DNA of 6,406 bases from Desulfobacteraceae bacterium (GTDB taxonomy: Bacteria > Desulfobacterota > DSM-4660 > Desulfatiglandales > Desulfatiglandaceae). Under the pieces are notes generated by a model. That model was not told the DNA's origin. It saw only the letters and a program-made list of their open reading frames with translations, and made no database searches. Below are positions 1 through 5,960 of the stretch, piece after piece. The stretch is from the NCBI GenBank assembly GCA_030632525.1, contig DAOVUP010000101.1:1-6406 (forward strand), read 5' to 3'. Every line of letters begins with the position of its first letter. The stretch's first letter is position 1. The position numbers were made by a program, and so were the translations under genes.

Positions 1-79
1 GAAACAGATGTCCTCCTGTGCCCCCCCCTGCAATAATTAGGCGAAATCCGGACTTGATTTCCCTTCCTCCATTCTCCAT
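1..79 (-). CDS. murG: MurG N-terminus (partial; runs off left edge)
   Basis: This is the start of UDP-N-acetylglucosamine:undecaprenyl-PP-MurNAc-pentapeptide GlcNAc transferase, which makes lipid II on the inner face of the membrane. Only 26 full codons are visible. Residues 12-26 read FRLIIAGGGTGGHLF, which contains the hallmark first glycine-rich loop (GGGTGGH) of MurG and leads into the expected Pro (the last base, C, fits CCN). The ATG at 79-77 is the only good in-frame start close to the motif. It adds about 11 residues (MENGGREIKSG) ahead of the usual family start. A weak Shine-Dalgarno (GGGAGA on the minus strand, 96-91) lies 11 nt upstream. A stronger GGAGG sits just inside the frame but has no standard start codon after it. 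The gene follows ftsW, as in the canonical dcw order, but with an unusually long 202-nt gap. The identification is secure despite the short length; the exact start is less so. Confidence 0.93.
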   Translation of the reverse strand, partial: MENGGREIKSGFRLIIAGGGTGGHLF

Positions 80-107
80 GTGGGGACGATTCTCCCAAAC
101 GATTGAT

Positions 108-176
108 ACTCGATACTGGTTGCTGGTTACTCGTTGCTCGTTGCTGGTTACTCGTTGCTGGATACTGGTAACCGGT
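108..176. repeat. Imperfect 7-bp tandem repeat, consensus RCTSGWT
   Basis: On the plus strand, nine consecutive heptamers run from 108 to 170: ACTCGAT, ACTGGTT, GCTGGTT, ACTCGTT, GCTCGTT, GCTGGTT, ACTCGTT, GCTGGAT and ACTGGTA. A partial unit, ACCGGT, follows at 171-176. Variation is confined mostly to positions 1, 4 and 6. A 17-bp segment, GCTGGTTACTCGTTGCT, occurs exactly twice (122-138 and 143-159), 21 bp apart. Heptameric short tandem repeats are known from cyanobacteria (STRR sequences). My recollection is that similar strings are common between genes in Desulfobacterota, but I could not check this. Confidence 0.88.
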
Positions 177-211
177 GAATCAGAAACCCTATTTTTTCCT
201 CACATTCAAAA

Positions 212-264
212 TTCGATGTCGGAGTCTTCGCTTACCTGGATGTTGGACGTTCGATGTTCATCTT
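212..264. repeat. Second imperfect 7-bp repeat block, consensus TSGAYGT
   Basis: The plus strand shows three consecutive heptamers, TGGATGT, TGGACGT and TCGATGT, at 237-257. A degraded unit (TCATCTT) follows at 258-264, and a separate TTCGATGT lies at 212-219. The same motif, TTCGACGTTCATTTT, reappears at 3996-4010 in the gap between the receiver gene and mraY. Compared with TTCGATGTTCATCTT at 250-264 it differs at two of 15 bases. The period is the same as in the neighbouring block at 108-176, but the unit is different. Confidence 0.65.
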
Positions 265-281
265 TTTCATTAATCGTTCCA

Positions 282-1385
282 TCAACTGCGCGATGAGATA
301 TTTAATAGAACACCTATACTCACAAGTGTTATTATGAGCGAAGAACCACCATAGCTTATGAGAGGAAGCGTTAACCCTTTTGTGGGGAGTAAACCCATGA
401 CAACTCCCATATTGATTAGCACCTGGAGGCCAATAAAGGATGTCAGACCGACCGCCAGATAGGCGCTGTAAAGGTCCTTGGCTTTAAGTGACACTCTTAT
501 TCCCCCCATGATCAGGATCCCGAACAGAACGATAATGGCCGCCACACCCACAAGACCCAATTCTTCACCCATTATGGAGAGCGCAAAATCGGTATGGGGT
601 TCGGGCAGATAAAAGAGCTTCTGTTTACTGTTGCCTAAGCCCACCCCGAAAATACCCCCTGATCCAAAGGCCAGGAAAGAGTGTATGATTTGAAATCCGA
701 TTCCTTGAGGATCATCCCAGGGGTTAATAAAGGCCAACCACCTTTTAAGTCGATAATCAGCATGCCAGATCAGCCATATAACGAGCGGGGCGGAGAGGAG
801 TAAAATAGAAAAGAGCTGAAATATCCTCACGCCACCCACAAAGAGCACTATCAGAACCCATACGCCGATAATCACTGCAGTTCCGAGGTCCGGCTGAAGG
901 ACGATTAACAATATAAACGTACCGGCAATCAACAGATGAGGGAAGAGGCCCTTGGAGAATGACTCCATTGCTGTTCCTTTCTTAGACATGGAGTAGGCCA
1001 TATACACGGCCAAAGAGAACTTCACAAATTCAGAAGGCTGAAAAGAAAAGTTCCCTAAACTCATCCACCTGCAGGCGCCGCCCACCTTACGTCCCAGACC
1101 GGGAATGAAGAGGAGTGCCAGGAGACAAATACTGACTAAGATTAAGGGATAGACAAACTTTGAATAAAGTGTGCAGGGGATATACCTTGTTAACACCATA
1201 AGGCCGATCCCAATCGCACAAAACAGAGCCTGCCTCTTTAGATAGAAATAGCTGTCCCCCAAACGGTGTTCGGCTAAGTTGGAACTGGTGCTATAAACGA
1301 CGACGAGGCCTAAAGAGACCAGAAGGATGGCAGGAATAAGTATCATAAAATCGTACCCTGAATCTGTCTGCTTTTTTTCAGTCAT
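282..1385 (-). CDS. ftsW: FtsW, septal peptidoglycan glycosyltransferase (SEDS family)
   Basis: This inner-membrane protein polymerises lipid II into septal glycan together with the class B penicillin-binding protein FtsI. With the ATG at 1385 it has 367 residues and about ten hydrophobic segments, the first at about 13-32. Visible SEDS landmarks are FQPSEFVK (115-122), LQPDLGT (163-169), the extracytoplasmic GFQIIHSFLAFGSGG (230-244), PEPHTDF (261-267) and the C-terminal LPLISYGGSSL (340-350). Asp266 matches the essential aspartate of the family. The dcw context and the HTDF...GEELG pattern favour FtsW over RodA. The frame stays open upstream to 1505, but that part overlaps murD and does not resemble FtsW. 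The 1385 start has a Shine-Dalgarno and gives a normal N-terminus (MTEKKQTDSGYDF). The gene overlaps the murD stop by 8 nt (ATGACTGA), which suggests translational coupling. Confidence 0.96.
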   Translation of the reverse strand: MTEKKQTDSGYDFMILIPAILLVSLGLVVVYSTSSNLAEHRLGDSYFYLKRQALFCAIGIGLMVLTRYIPCTLYSKFVYPLILVSICLLALLFIPGLGRKVGGACRWMSLGNFSFQPSEFVKFSLAVYMAYSMSKKGTAMESFSKGLFPHLLIAGTFILLIVLQPDLGTAVIIGVWVLIVLFVGGVRIFQLFSILLLSAPLVIWLIWHADYRLKRWLAFINPWDDPQGIGFQIIHSFLAFGSGGIFGVGLGNSKQKLFYLPEPHTDFALSIMGEELGLVGVAAIIVLFGILIMGGIRVSLKAKDLYSAYLAVGLTSFIGLQVLINMGVVMGLLPTKGLTLPLISYGGSSLIITLVSIGVLLNISSRS

Positions 1386-2799
1386 GAATAAGCCCCTCGA
1401 CAGCTTTTCTGAAAACCCGGCCCCTGTGCGGGTAATCAGAAAACATGTCAAAGCTCGAGCACGCCGGCGCCAAAAGAACGGCATCCCCTTTACTCGCCAT
1501 GACAAAGGCCTTAGATACCGCCTCTTCCATTTTTTCGGCTAAGGAAAAAGGGATTTCATCTCTAAAAGATTGTGCTAACAGCTCCCTGGCCTCACCCAAG
1601 AAAACAGCCCCTTTTACCCTTCCACGACCCGCAGTGATTAGAGGTGAATAATCCGCACCTTTGTGACGGCCTCCTGCTATTAGGATCAGGGGCCGGTCAA
1701 AGCTTGTTACTGCCCTGACCGCCGCATCCACATTGGTGGCTTTTGAATCATTATAAAACAGCACACCGTTTACCTCGCTCACATATTCGAGCCTATGCGG
1801 AAGGCCCTTAAATTCATTTACGGTTTTCTGGATCACCGTAGCATCAATCCCAAGGGCCATCCCTGCTAAGATAGCCCCTAAGAGATTTTCCTGATTATGG
1901 GAGCCGGGCAGAGCAAAGGCATCTAAAGAAAAGCTCTGCTTTGTCGACCCATTCAGGCTGGCGCAAATCTTTCCACCTTCTAAAAAGGCATGCAGCCCCT
2001 CCCTTTTCTTTGATCCATAAAAAAGGAGAGAAACACCGGTAGATGGACTAACTGAAGAAAGCCTCTGGTCATCGTGATTGAGTATTAAGTGCTGGCCATC
2101 GCCTTGATTCTCATAGAGCCTTAATTTCGATTGGATATAGGCCTCATAGTCAGGATACCGGTCCAAATGATCGGGTGATATATTCAGGATTATGGAAATA
2201 TAAGGTGAGAAGGTATTGATAGTATCCAATTGAAAACTGCTTATCTCCAATACGATATAGTCCGCCTTCTCATCGCTCGCAACATAGGCCATCAGAGGAG
2301 TTCCGATATTCCCCCCAACAAAGACATTAAATCCGGCATTTTCAAGCATACGGCCCAGAAAGGTGGTGACAGTGGTCTTCCCATTGGTGCCGGTTACCGC
2401 AATTATGGGGGTATCAACAAAACGGCTGGCCAACTCCAATTCGCCCACCACTGGAATCTCTTTTTCGGATGCGGATTTAATGAGCGCCATATCATGGGGC
2501 ACTCCCGGGCTCAGGATTATAGTATCAGCATTTAAAAAGGTCTCTTTCTTGTGCCCTCCAACCTCTAAAACAACCCCCAGTTCCAAAAGTTCTCTTAATA
2601 TGTCAGGATCGAGTTCTGATTCATTTTTCCTTTCGGTTACGATTACATCGGCTCCCTGTCCTGCCAACCATCGAGCAGTCCAGAGCCCTGATGTCCCGAG
2701 GCCAACAACAAGCACTTTCGATTGCGGAATGCGGCCTCCGGCCCGTAAGGGCCTACGCCCCGGAGGGATTGCGGATTGCGGATTTTGCGTGTTCGGCAT
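1378..2799 (-). CDS. murD: MurD, UDP-MurNAc-L-Ala:D-glutamate ligase, with repeat-coded N-terminal tail
   Basis: This cytoplasmic Mur ligase adds D-glutamate to UDP-MurNAc-L-alanine with ATP. It has 473 residues and is complete. The N-terminal Rossmann-like domain begins with VLVVGLGTSG (29-38). The central ATPase domain has the P-loop VTGTNGKTT (135-143), LEISSFQL (184-191), NISPDHLDRY (206-215) and SKLRLYE, whose Lys225 matches the carbamylated lysine. The C-terminal domain has NDSKATN (350-356), AGGRHKGADY (375-384), LLAPACSSFDMF (442-453) and RGRVF (459-463). Residues 1-27 are odd. MurD normally starts just before the VLVVGLG strand, whereas here the first part (NPQSAIPPGRRPLRAGGRIPQS) is the translation of a heptamer-and-hairpin repeat. 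The ATG at 2799 is preferred because AAGG lies 8 nt upstream. GTG at codon 29 is the only other nearby start, but it has no Shine-Dalgarno and would begin inside the first beta strand. The gene lies 5 nt after mraY and overlaps ftsW. Confidence 0.96.
   Translation of the reverse strand: MPNTQNPQSAIPPGRRPLRAGGRIPQSKVLVVGLGTSGLWTARWLAGQGADVIVTERKNESELDPDILRELLELGVVLEVGGHKKETFLNADTIILSPGVPHDMALIKSASEKEIPVVGELELASRFVDTPIIAVTGTNGKTTVTTFLGRMLENAGFNVFVGGNIGTPLMAYVASDEKADYIVLEISSFQLDTINTFSPYISIILNISPDHLDRYPDYEAYIQSKLRLYENQGDGQHLILNHDDQRLSSVSPSTGVSLLFYGSKKREGLHAFLEGGKICASLNGSTKQSFSLDAFALPGSHNQENLLGAILAGMALGIDATVIQKTVNEFKGLPHRLEYVSEVNGVLFYNDSKATNVDAAVRAVTSFDRPLILIAGGRHKGADYSPLITAGRGRVKGAVFLGEARELLAQSFRDEIPFSLAEKMEEAVSKAFVMASKGDAVLLAPACSSFDMFSDYPHRGRVFRKAVEGLIHD
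1393..1398 (-). promoter_or_regulatory. Ribosome binding site of ftsW
   Basis: GAGGGG on the minus strand lies 7 nt before the ATG at 1385-1383, inside the last codons of murD. It decides in favour of the 1385 start over the upstream in-frame ATG at 1505. Confidence 0.75.
2721..2782. repeat. ATTGCGG heptamer repeat with central hairpin, inside murD 5' end
   Basis: On the plus strand, ATTGCGG (2721-2727) and AATGCGG (2728-2734) are followed by a GC-rich palindromic core (2735-2766). Two more ATTGCGG units follow (2768-2774 and 2775-2781). In the core, CCTCCGG (2735-2741) pairs with CCGGAGG (2760-2766), and within it CGTA (2744-2747) pairs with TACG (2754-2757). The direct repeats therefore flank a hairpin-forming centre, like a small palindromic repeat element. 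It lies wholly within the murD reading frame and keeps it open. On the minus strand the units read CCGCAAT and translate as NPQSAI. Confidence 0.88.
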
Positions 2800-2804
2800 T
2801 CTGC

Positions 2805-3884
2805 TTACCTTATTTTGAGGGTGCTGATGGAAAGTAGGGCCAATATGATGGCAATAATCCAGAAGCGAACAATCACCTTTGGTTCAGGCCAGCCCTTCAA
2901 TTCAAAATGATGGTGTATAGGGGCCATCCGGAAAATTCTCTGCCCCCCTGTCAATTTGAAGTATGCTACCTGGAAGATAACAGAGAGCGCCTCAAAGACA
3001 AACAACCCCCCCACGAGGATCAGCACCAACTCCTGTTTCGTGATAACGGCAACAATGCCTAAGACAGCACCCAATGGGAGAGATCCTACATCACCCATAA
3101 AAATCTCGGCGGGGAAGGCATTGTACCAGAGAAACCCGAGACCGGCGCCTACCACTGCCCCACAGAGCACTGAGATTTCGCCTGAGCCTGGAAGGTAGGG
3201 GATCTGAAGATATGAAGCGATCTTTATATGCCCTGCGAGATAGGCAAAAATCAAGTAGCTTGCAAAGGCCACAATGAGAGGGCTTATAGCGAGCCCGTCC
3301 AGCCCGTCTGTCAAATTGACCGCATTGGAGGTCCCGACTATAATGAATACTGTGAAAGGGATATAGCCCCAACCGAGATCCGGCGACACATTCTTAAAAA
3401 AAGGGACGTTGAGGAGTGAATCAAAACCCGCATAAAAATAGAGCACTAAGGCCACAACGAGGGCGCCTGATATCTGGAGTGAAAATTTGGAAGCAGCACT
3501 CAGGCCCTTGCTGCTTTTCCTCCTTATTTTAAGATAGTCATCGGCAAAACCAATACCACCGAAGAAAAGAATGACAAACATAACGAGCCAGATGTAAATA
3601 TTAATCGGTTCGGCCCAGAGGAGGGTAGCGAAGATAATCGCAGGTAGAATCAGGCAACCCCCCATAGTGGGGGTCCCTGCCTTAGATTTATGACTGGGGG
3701 GGCCATCATCCCGGATCTGTTCCTCCACCTGCATAGCGCCAAGTTTCTTGATTGCCCAACCGCCAAAAATAAAGCAGACCATCAGGGCGGTCAGGCTGGC
3801 GAGGATGGTCCTGAACGTTATGTACCTGAAGACATTCAGCCATGACAGGTCTGTATGAAATAGATAGATCAGTTTGTAAAGCAT
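2805..3884 (-). CDS. mraY: MraY, phospho-MurNAc-pentapeptide transferase
   Basis: This integral inner-membrane enzyme transfers phospho-MurNAc-pentapeptide from UDP to undecaprenyl phosphate, giving lipid I. It has 359 residues, the usual family length, with about ten hydrophobic helices. Family motifs occur in order: [13 protein letters not shown] (64-76), ADDYLK (114-119) with the paired aspartates Asp115 and Asp116, [13 protein letters not shown] (187-199) including Asp193, FMGDVGSL (262-269) with Asp265, and [13 protein letters not shown] (320-332) with the triple histidine. All expected active-site residues are present. The start at 3884 gives the typical short leader (MLYKLIYLF) and has an AGAGGG element 10 nt upstream on the minus strand. 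The gene is followed 5 nt later by murD. It is preceded by a 146-nt gap and the receiver gene rather than directly by murF, so a local promoter is possible, though I could not identify one. Confidence 0.98.
   Translation of the reverse strand: MLYKLIYLFHTDLSWLNVFRYITFRTILASLTALMVCFIFGGWAIKKLGAMQVEEQIRDDGPPSHKSKAGTPTMGGCLILPAIIFATLLWAEPINIYIWLVMFVILFFGGIGFADDYLKIRRKSSKGLSAASKFSLQISGALVVALVLYFYAGFDSLLNVPFFKNVSPDLGWGYIPFTVFIIVGTSNAVNLTDGLDGLAISPLIVAFASYLIFAYLAGHIKIASYLQIPYLPGSGEISVLCGAVVGAGLGFLWYNAFPAEIFMGDVGSLPLGAVLGIVAVITKQELVLILVGGLFVFEALSVIFQVAYFKLTGGQRIFRMAPIHHHFELKGWPEPKVIVRFWIIAIILALLSISTLKIR
2808..2811 (-). promoter_or_regulatory. Ribosome binding site of murD
   Basis: AAGG on the minus strand covers the end of mraY just before its TAA stop and lies 8 nt ahead of the murD ATG at 2799. 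It is short but correctly placed, and no comparable site precedes the alternative GTG at codon 29. It therefore supports translation of the repeat-coded leader. Confidence 0.5.
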
Positions 3885-3925
3885 CTGTGGCGGGCCCTCT
3901 AATCCTTATCCCCTGATAGCCTAAC

Positions 3926-3960
3926 CCGGATAAACCGGAAAAGTGACTAAAGTTAACTTT
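3926..3960. repeat. Small inverted repeats upstream of mraY
   Basis: Two short palindromes lie in the gap between the receiver gene and mraY. CCGG-ATAAA-CCGG at 3926-3938 has a 4-bp stem and 5-nt loop. AAAGTTAACTTT at 3949-3960 is a perfect 12-bp palindrome followed by more T. Either could be an operator-like site or chance, and neither has the stem-plus-U-tract form of a strong terminator. No function can be assigned. Confidence 0.4.
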
Positions 3961-3979
3961 TTTTATTTCACGCCTTTGT

Positions 3980-3994
3980 CCCGCTAGCAGCGGG
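3980..3994. other. Perfect hairpin CCCGCT-AGC-AGCGGG after the receiver gene
   Basis: This 6-bp GC-rich stem with a 3-nt loop lies 36 nt beyond the receiver gene stop and about 95 nt before mraY. Read on the minus strand it is followed by ACAAAGGCG, not a run of T, so it does not look like a standard intrinsic terminator. It directly adjoins the TTCGACG repeat-like motif at 3996-4010, so it may belong to a small repeat element. It could also slow transcription or protect the 3' end of the receiver message. Confidence 0.5.
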
Positions 3995-4030
3995 ATTCGA
4001 CGTTCATTTTGCGTCCTGTGTCACTTCCCC

Positions 4031-4396
4031 TCAGGCGGTGGCGGCAATCACCACATTCAGAAAATTTTCTAGTGCAAAAGGCTTGAAAAGACGACTCTCG
4101 ACGCGCGGAAGTCCTTTGTCTGACAGCCTTTCATCCGTGGGATTGCCTGTCATGATAATAATCTTTTCGTCTCGGCCGGTCTTCTTCATCCGTTTCAACA
4201 TTGCAACACCATCTAACCTGGGCATATTAATGTCGGTAACGACCAGGTCAAAATGGTCTTGCTCCAATTTGTCTAATGACTCCTGCCCATCGCTTGCCAA
4301 GCTCACCTCAAATCCTTTGTTCAGCAGGACCTCTGATAATAGAAACCTGATCCCGCTTTCATCATCCACCACCAATATCTTCTTTGCTCTTTCCAT
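4031..4396 (-). CDS. Stand-alone response-regulator receiver protein (CheY-like)
   Basis: This is a single-domain two-component receiver of 121 residues with no DNA-binding or enzymatic output domain. All phosphorylation residues are present: the acidic pair Asp11-Asp12 in ILVVDDE, the phospho-acceptor Asp55 in VVTDINMPRLDG, the switch Thr83 in IIMTG, and Lys105 in the KPF motif. It should therefore be a working phospho-switch acting through protein contacts. A good Shine-Dalgarno (TAGGAG at 4413-4408, minus strand) lies 11 nt before the ATG. The gene sits between murF and mraY, which are normally adjacent, with gaps of 94 and 146 nt on its two sides, whereas most of its neighbours are tightly packed. 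No sensor kinase is visible in the window. The partner and output are unknown. Its position suggests, but does not show, a link to envelope growth or division; an inserted unrelated gene is equally possible. Confidence 0.95.
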   Translation of the reverse strand: MERAKKILVVDDESGIRFLLSEVLLNKGFEVSLASDGQESLDKLEQDHFDLVVTDINMPRLDGVAMLKRMKKTGRDEKIIIMTGNPTDERLSDKGLPRVESRLFKPFALENFLNVVIAATA

Positions 4397-4490
4397 TTCA
4401 GAACTTGCTCCTATGATGATCAGTCAATCCTCATCTGCCCGTTTCTGGCAGGCAGTGCCACCCTGCAAATCTACTCCTTGATCAATGTCT
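4397..4490. other. murF-receiver gene gap
   Basis: This 94-nt gap holds the ribosome binding site of the receiver gene (4408-4413). It also contains a possible 14-codon minus-strand reading frame, 4468-4424 (TTG start, peptide LQGGTACQKRADED), with AAGGAG 5 nt before the TTG. The frame is open further upstream into murF, so the match may be accidental. No promoter or terminator is evident. Confidence 0.4.
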
Positions 4491-5951
4491 CTATGTCCTG
4501 TCCTCCGCACTATGCGCTCTTCGCCGCAGCCCCTCAACCACCTTTTCGAGTCCCATTTTCCGTGAGCCCTTGAGAAAAATCAGATCTCCTTCTCTCATAA
4601 TATCTGCTATCTCTTTCACCATTTCATCATGGGTCCCCATAACCTTTAAGCGATCAGCGGGTATGCCTGCAATCTGAGCGCTGTTGATCATTTCCCGGGC
4701 ATGTTCTCCCATGGCAAAAAAAGAGCTGGCCCCTGCCTCTGCAACCCTTTGTCCGGCCTCCCTATGGGCATTGATCGTGGTATCACCCAACTCCATCATC
4801 TCACCCAGACCCACGATTAGCCTCCCTCCCCCACTCATTAAGGCAATGACAGCATCGAGAGCGGCGCCTAATGAAGAGGGATTGGAATTATATGTATCGT
4901 CAACAAGGATAATCCCATCAGCGATGGAGGCCACTTCAAACCGGCCCTTAATCCCCGAAAACATTCCCAGCCCCTTGCTAATATTTTCGGGGGGTTCATT
5001 GAGGCTAAAGCCTACTGCGGCCGCAGCCAACGCGTTTTGAAGATTATAGATGCCGGGAACCTTTATTTGTACCGGCCAGCAGCTGTCCCCATATATGAGA
5101 TCGAAGCAGATTCCTTTTGGCCCTTCATTTTTGATATTGGTCGCCCTTACATCATTTCCTTGCCCGAGGCCAAAGGTCATTTTCTGTTTCTGAAATATTG
5201 ATGCCCTCTTCATCAGACGCTCATCATCGCCATTCAGTATCATGAGGCCCTTTGACGAGATCTTCTTAATAAGCTCTGTCTTTGCCTTTGCCACCCCATT
5301 GAGGTCTGATAATCCTTCAATATGGGCCATGCCCACGTTGAGGATCACTCCCACATCAGGATCTGCTATTTCAGTCAGTCGGGAGATTTCTCCGGGCCGG
5401 TTCATCCCCATTTCCAGTACGGCCCTTTTATAATCCCCTTTGAGTTTCAGCAGAGTGAGAGGCAACCCGATAAGATTATTAAAATTTCCTTGATTCTTTA
5501 ATGTCATATTGCCAATCTTAAGAATGGCGGCTACCATCTCCTTTGTGGTGGTCTTTCCTGAACTCCCTGTTATGGCCACCACCTTGAGGTCGTGTCGTCG
5601 ACGCCACCATGCGGCCAAATCGCCAAGAGCCTCTAATGTGTCATCAACAGAGATAACAACAGTGTTTCGGGATGAGAGTGTATCGGAATTAACATCTTTA
5701 ACTGCACATTGCAGCTTTACCCAGTCATTTTGAGCGACAATTGCCACTGCGCCTTGTTCTATAGCTTTGGGGACGAAGTAGTGACCGTCATAACGTTCCC
5801 CCCTCAACGCCCAAAACAGATCACCATGCCGTGTGGTTCTCGAATCCGTACTAATTCCGGCTAAAACTATTTCCTGATTGCCTGAAATCAGGCTCCCATT
5901 TATTGGGCTGAGGATCTCTTTGGCTCTTATTTTGCCCCAACCGGCCGGCAT
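4491..5951 (-). CDS. murF: MurF, UDP-MurNAc-tripeptide:D-Ala-D-Ala ligase
   Basis: This cytoplasmic Mur ligase adds the D-alanyl-D-alanine dipeptide to UDP-MurNAc-tripeptide, completing the pentapeptide. It has 486 residues, slightly long for the family, and is complete. The N-terminal UDP-binding domain carries STDSR (34-38). The central ATPase domain has the P-loop TGSSGKTTTKE (128-138), GNFNNLIGLPL (155-165), MGMNRPGEI (181-189), ILNVGMAHIEG (203-213) and KAKTELI (222-228). The C-terminal domain has DDTYNSNPSS (351-360), GEMMELG (383-389) and LKGSRKMGLE (460-469). These last motifs distinguish MurF from MurC, MurD and MurE. The ATG at 5951 has AAGGGG 5 nt upstream, and that element overlaps the murE stop codon (TAAGGGG), so the two genes are probably translationally coupled. 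Downstream, the usual neighbour mraY is displaced by the receiver gene. Confidence 0.97.
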   Translation of the reverse strand: MPAGWGKIRAKEILSPINGSLISGNQEIVLAGISTDSRTTRHGDLFWALRGERYDGHYFVPKAIEQGAVAIVAQNDWVKLQCAVKDVNSDTLSSRNTVVISVDDTLEALGDLAAWWRRRHDLKVVAITGSSGKTTTKEMVAAILKIGNMTLKNQGNFNNLIGLPLTLLKLKGDYKRAVLEMGMNRPGEISRLTEIADPDVGVILNVGMAHIEGLSDLNGVAKAKTELIKKISSKGLMILNGDDERLMKRASIFQKQKMTFGLGQGNDVRATNIKNEGPKGICFDLIYGDSCWPVQIKVPGIYNLQNALAAAAVGFSLNEPPENISKGLGMFSGIKGRFEVASIADGIILVDDTYNSNPSSLGAALDAVIALMSGGGRLIVGLGEMMELGDTTINAHREAGQRVAEAGASSFFAMGEHAREMINSAQIAGIPADRLKVMGTHDEMVKEIADIMREGDLIFLKGSRKMGLEKVVEGLRRRAHSAEDRT

Positions 5952-5960
5952 ATTTACCCC

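Larger units (their letters stand above)
80..281. other. ftsW-murG intergenic region, repeat-filled
   Basis: This 202-nt gap separates the ftsW stop from the murG start, where dcw genes are usually close-packed. Most of it is low-complexity 7-bp repeat sequence in two blocks (annotated separately), joined by an AT-rich stretch with a run of six T at about 193-198. I see no convincing coding frame, sigma-70 promoter or intrinsic terminator. One weak inverted repeat exists: GGTTAC at 146-151 against GTAACC at 168-173, with a 16-nt loop. murG is therefore probably transcribed by read-through from ftsW, but this is inference. Confidence 0.7.

Noticed and set aside
108..176. CRISPR array
   Set aside because: The units are only 7 bp, contiguous and without spacers, and no cas gene is present.
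18..296. Plus-strand 92-codon open frame over the ftsW-murG gap
   Set aside because: Its protein is largely a translation of the 7-bp repeats (LLVTRCSLLVTRC pattern) and it runs antisense over the murG start. No ribosome binding site or family resemblance supports it.
1386..1505. Longer ftsW reading frame starting at the ATG at 1505
   Set aside because: The extra 40 residues lie wholly inside murD, are basic and unlike any FtsW N-terminus, while the ATG at 1385 has a good Shine-Dalgarno and gives a normal protein.
3931..3960. Possible sigma-70 promoter (TTAACT, 17 nt, TTATCC on the minus strand) ahead of mraY
   Set aside because: The -35-like hexamer is fair, but the -10-like hexamer is a poor match to TATAAT, so it is no better than chance.
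3980..3994. Intrinsic terminator of the receiver gene
   Set aside because: The stem is perfect but there is no T tract after it on the minus strand, and the T run near 3958-3964 lies on the wrong strand and side for this gene.
4038..4481. Plus-strand 147-codon open frame opposite the receiver gene
   Set aside because: It is the antisense shadow of a receiver gene with all its conserved residues. The encoded serine-rich protein resembles nothing I recognise.
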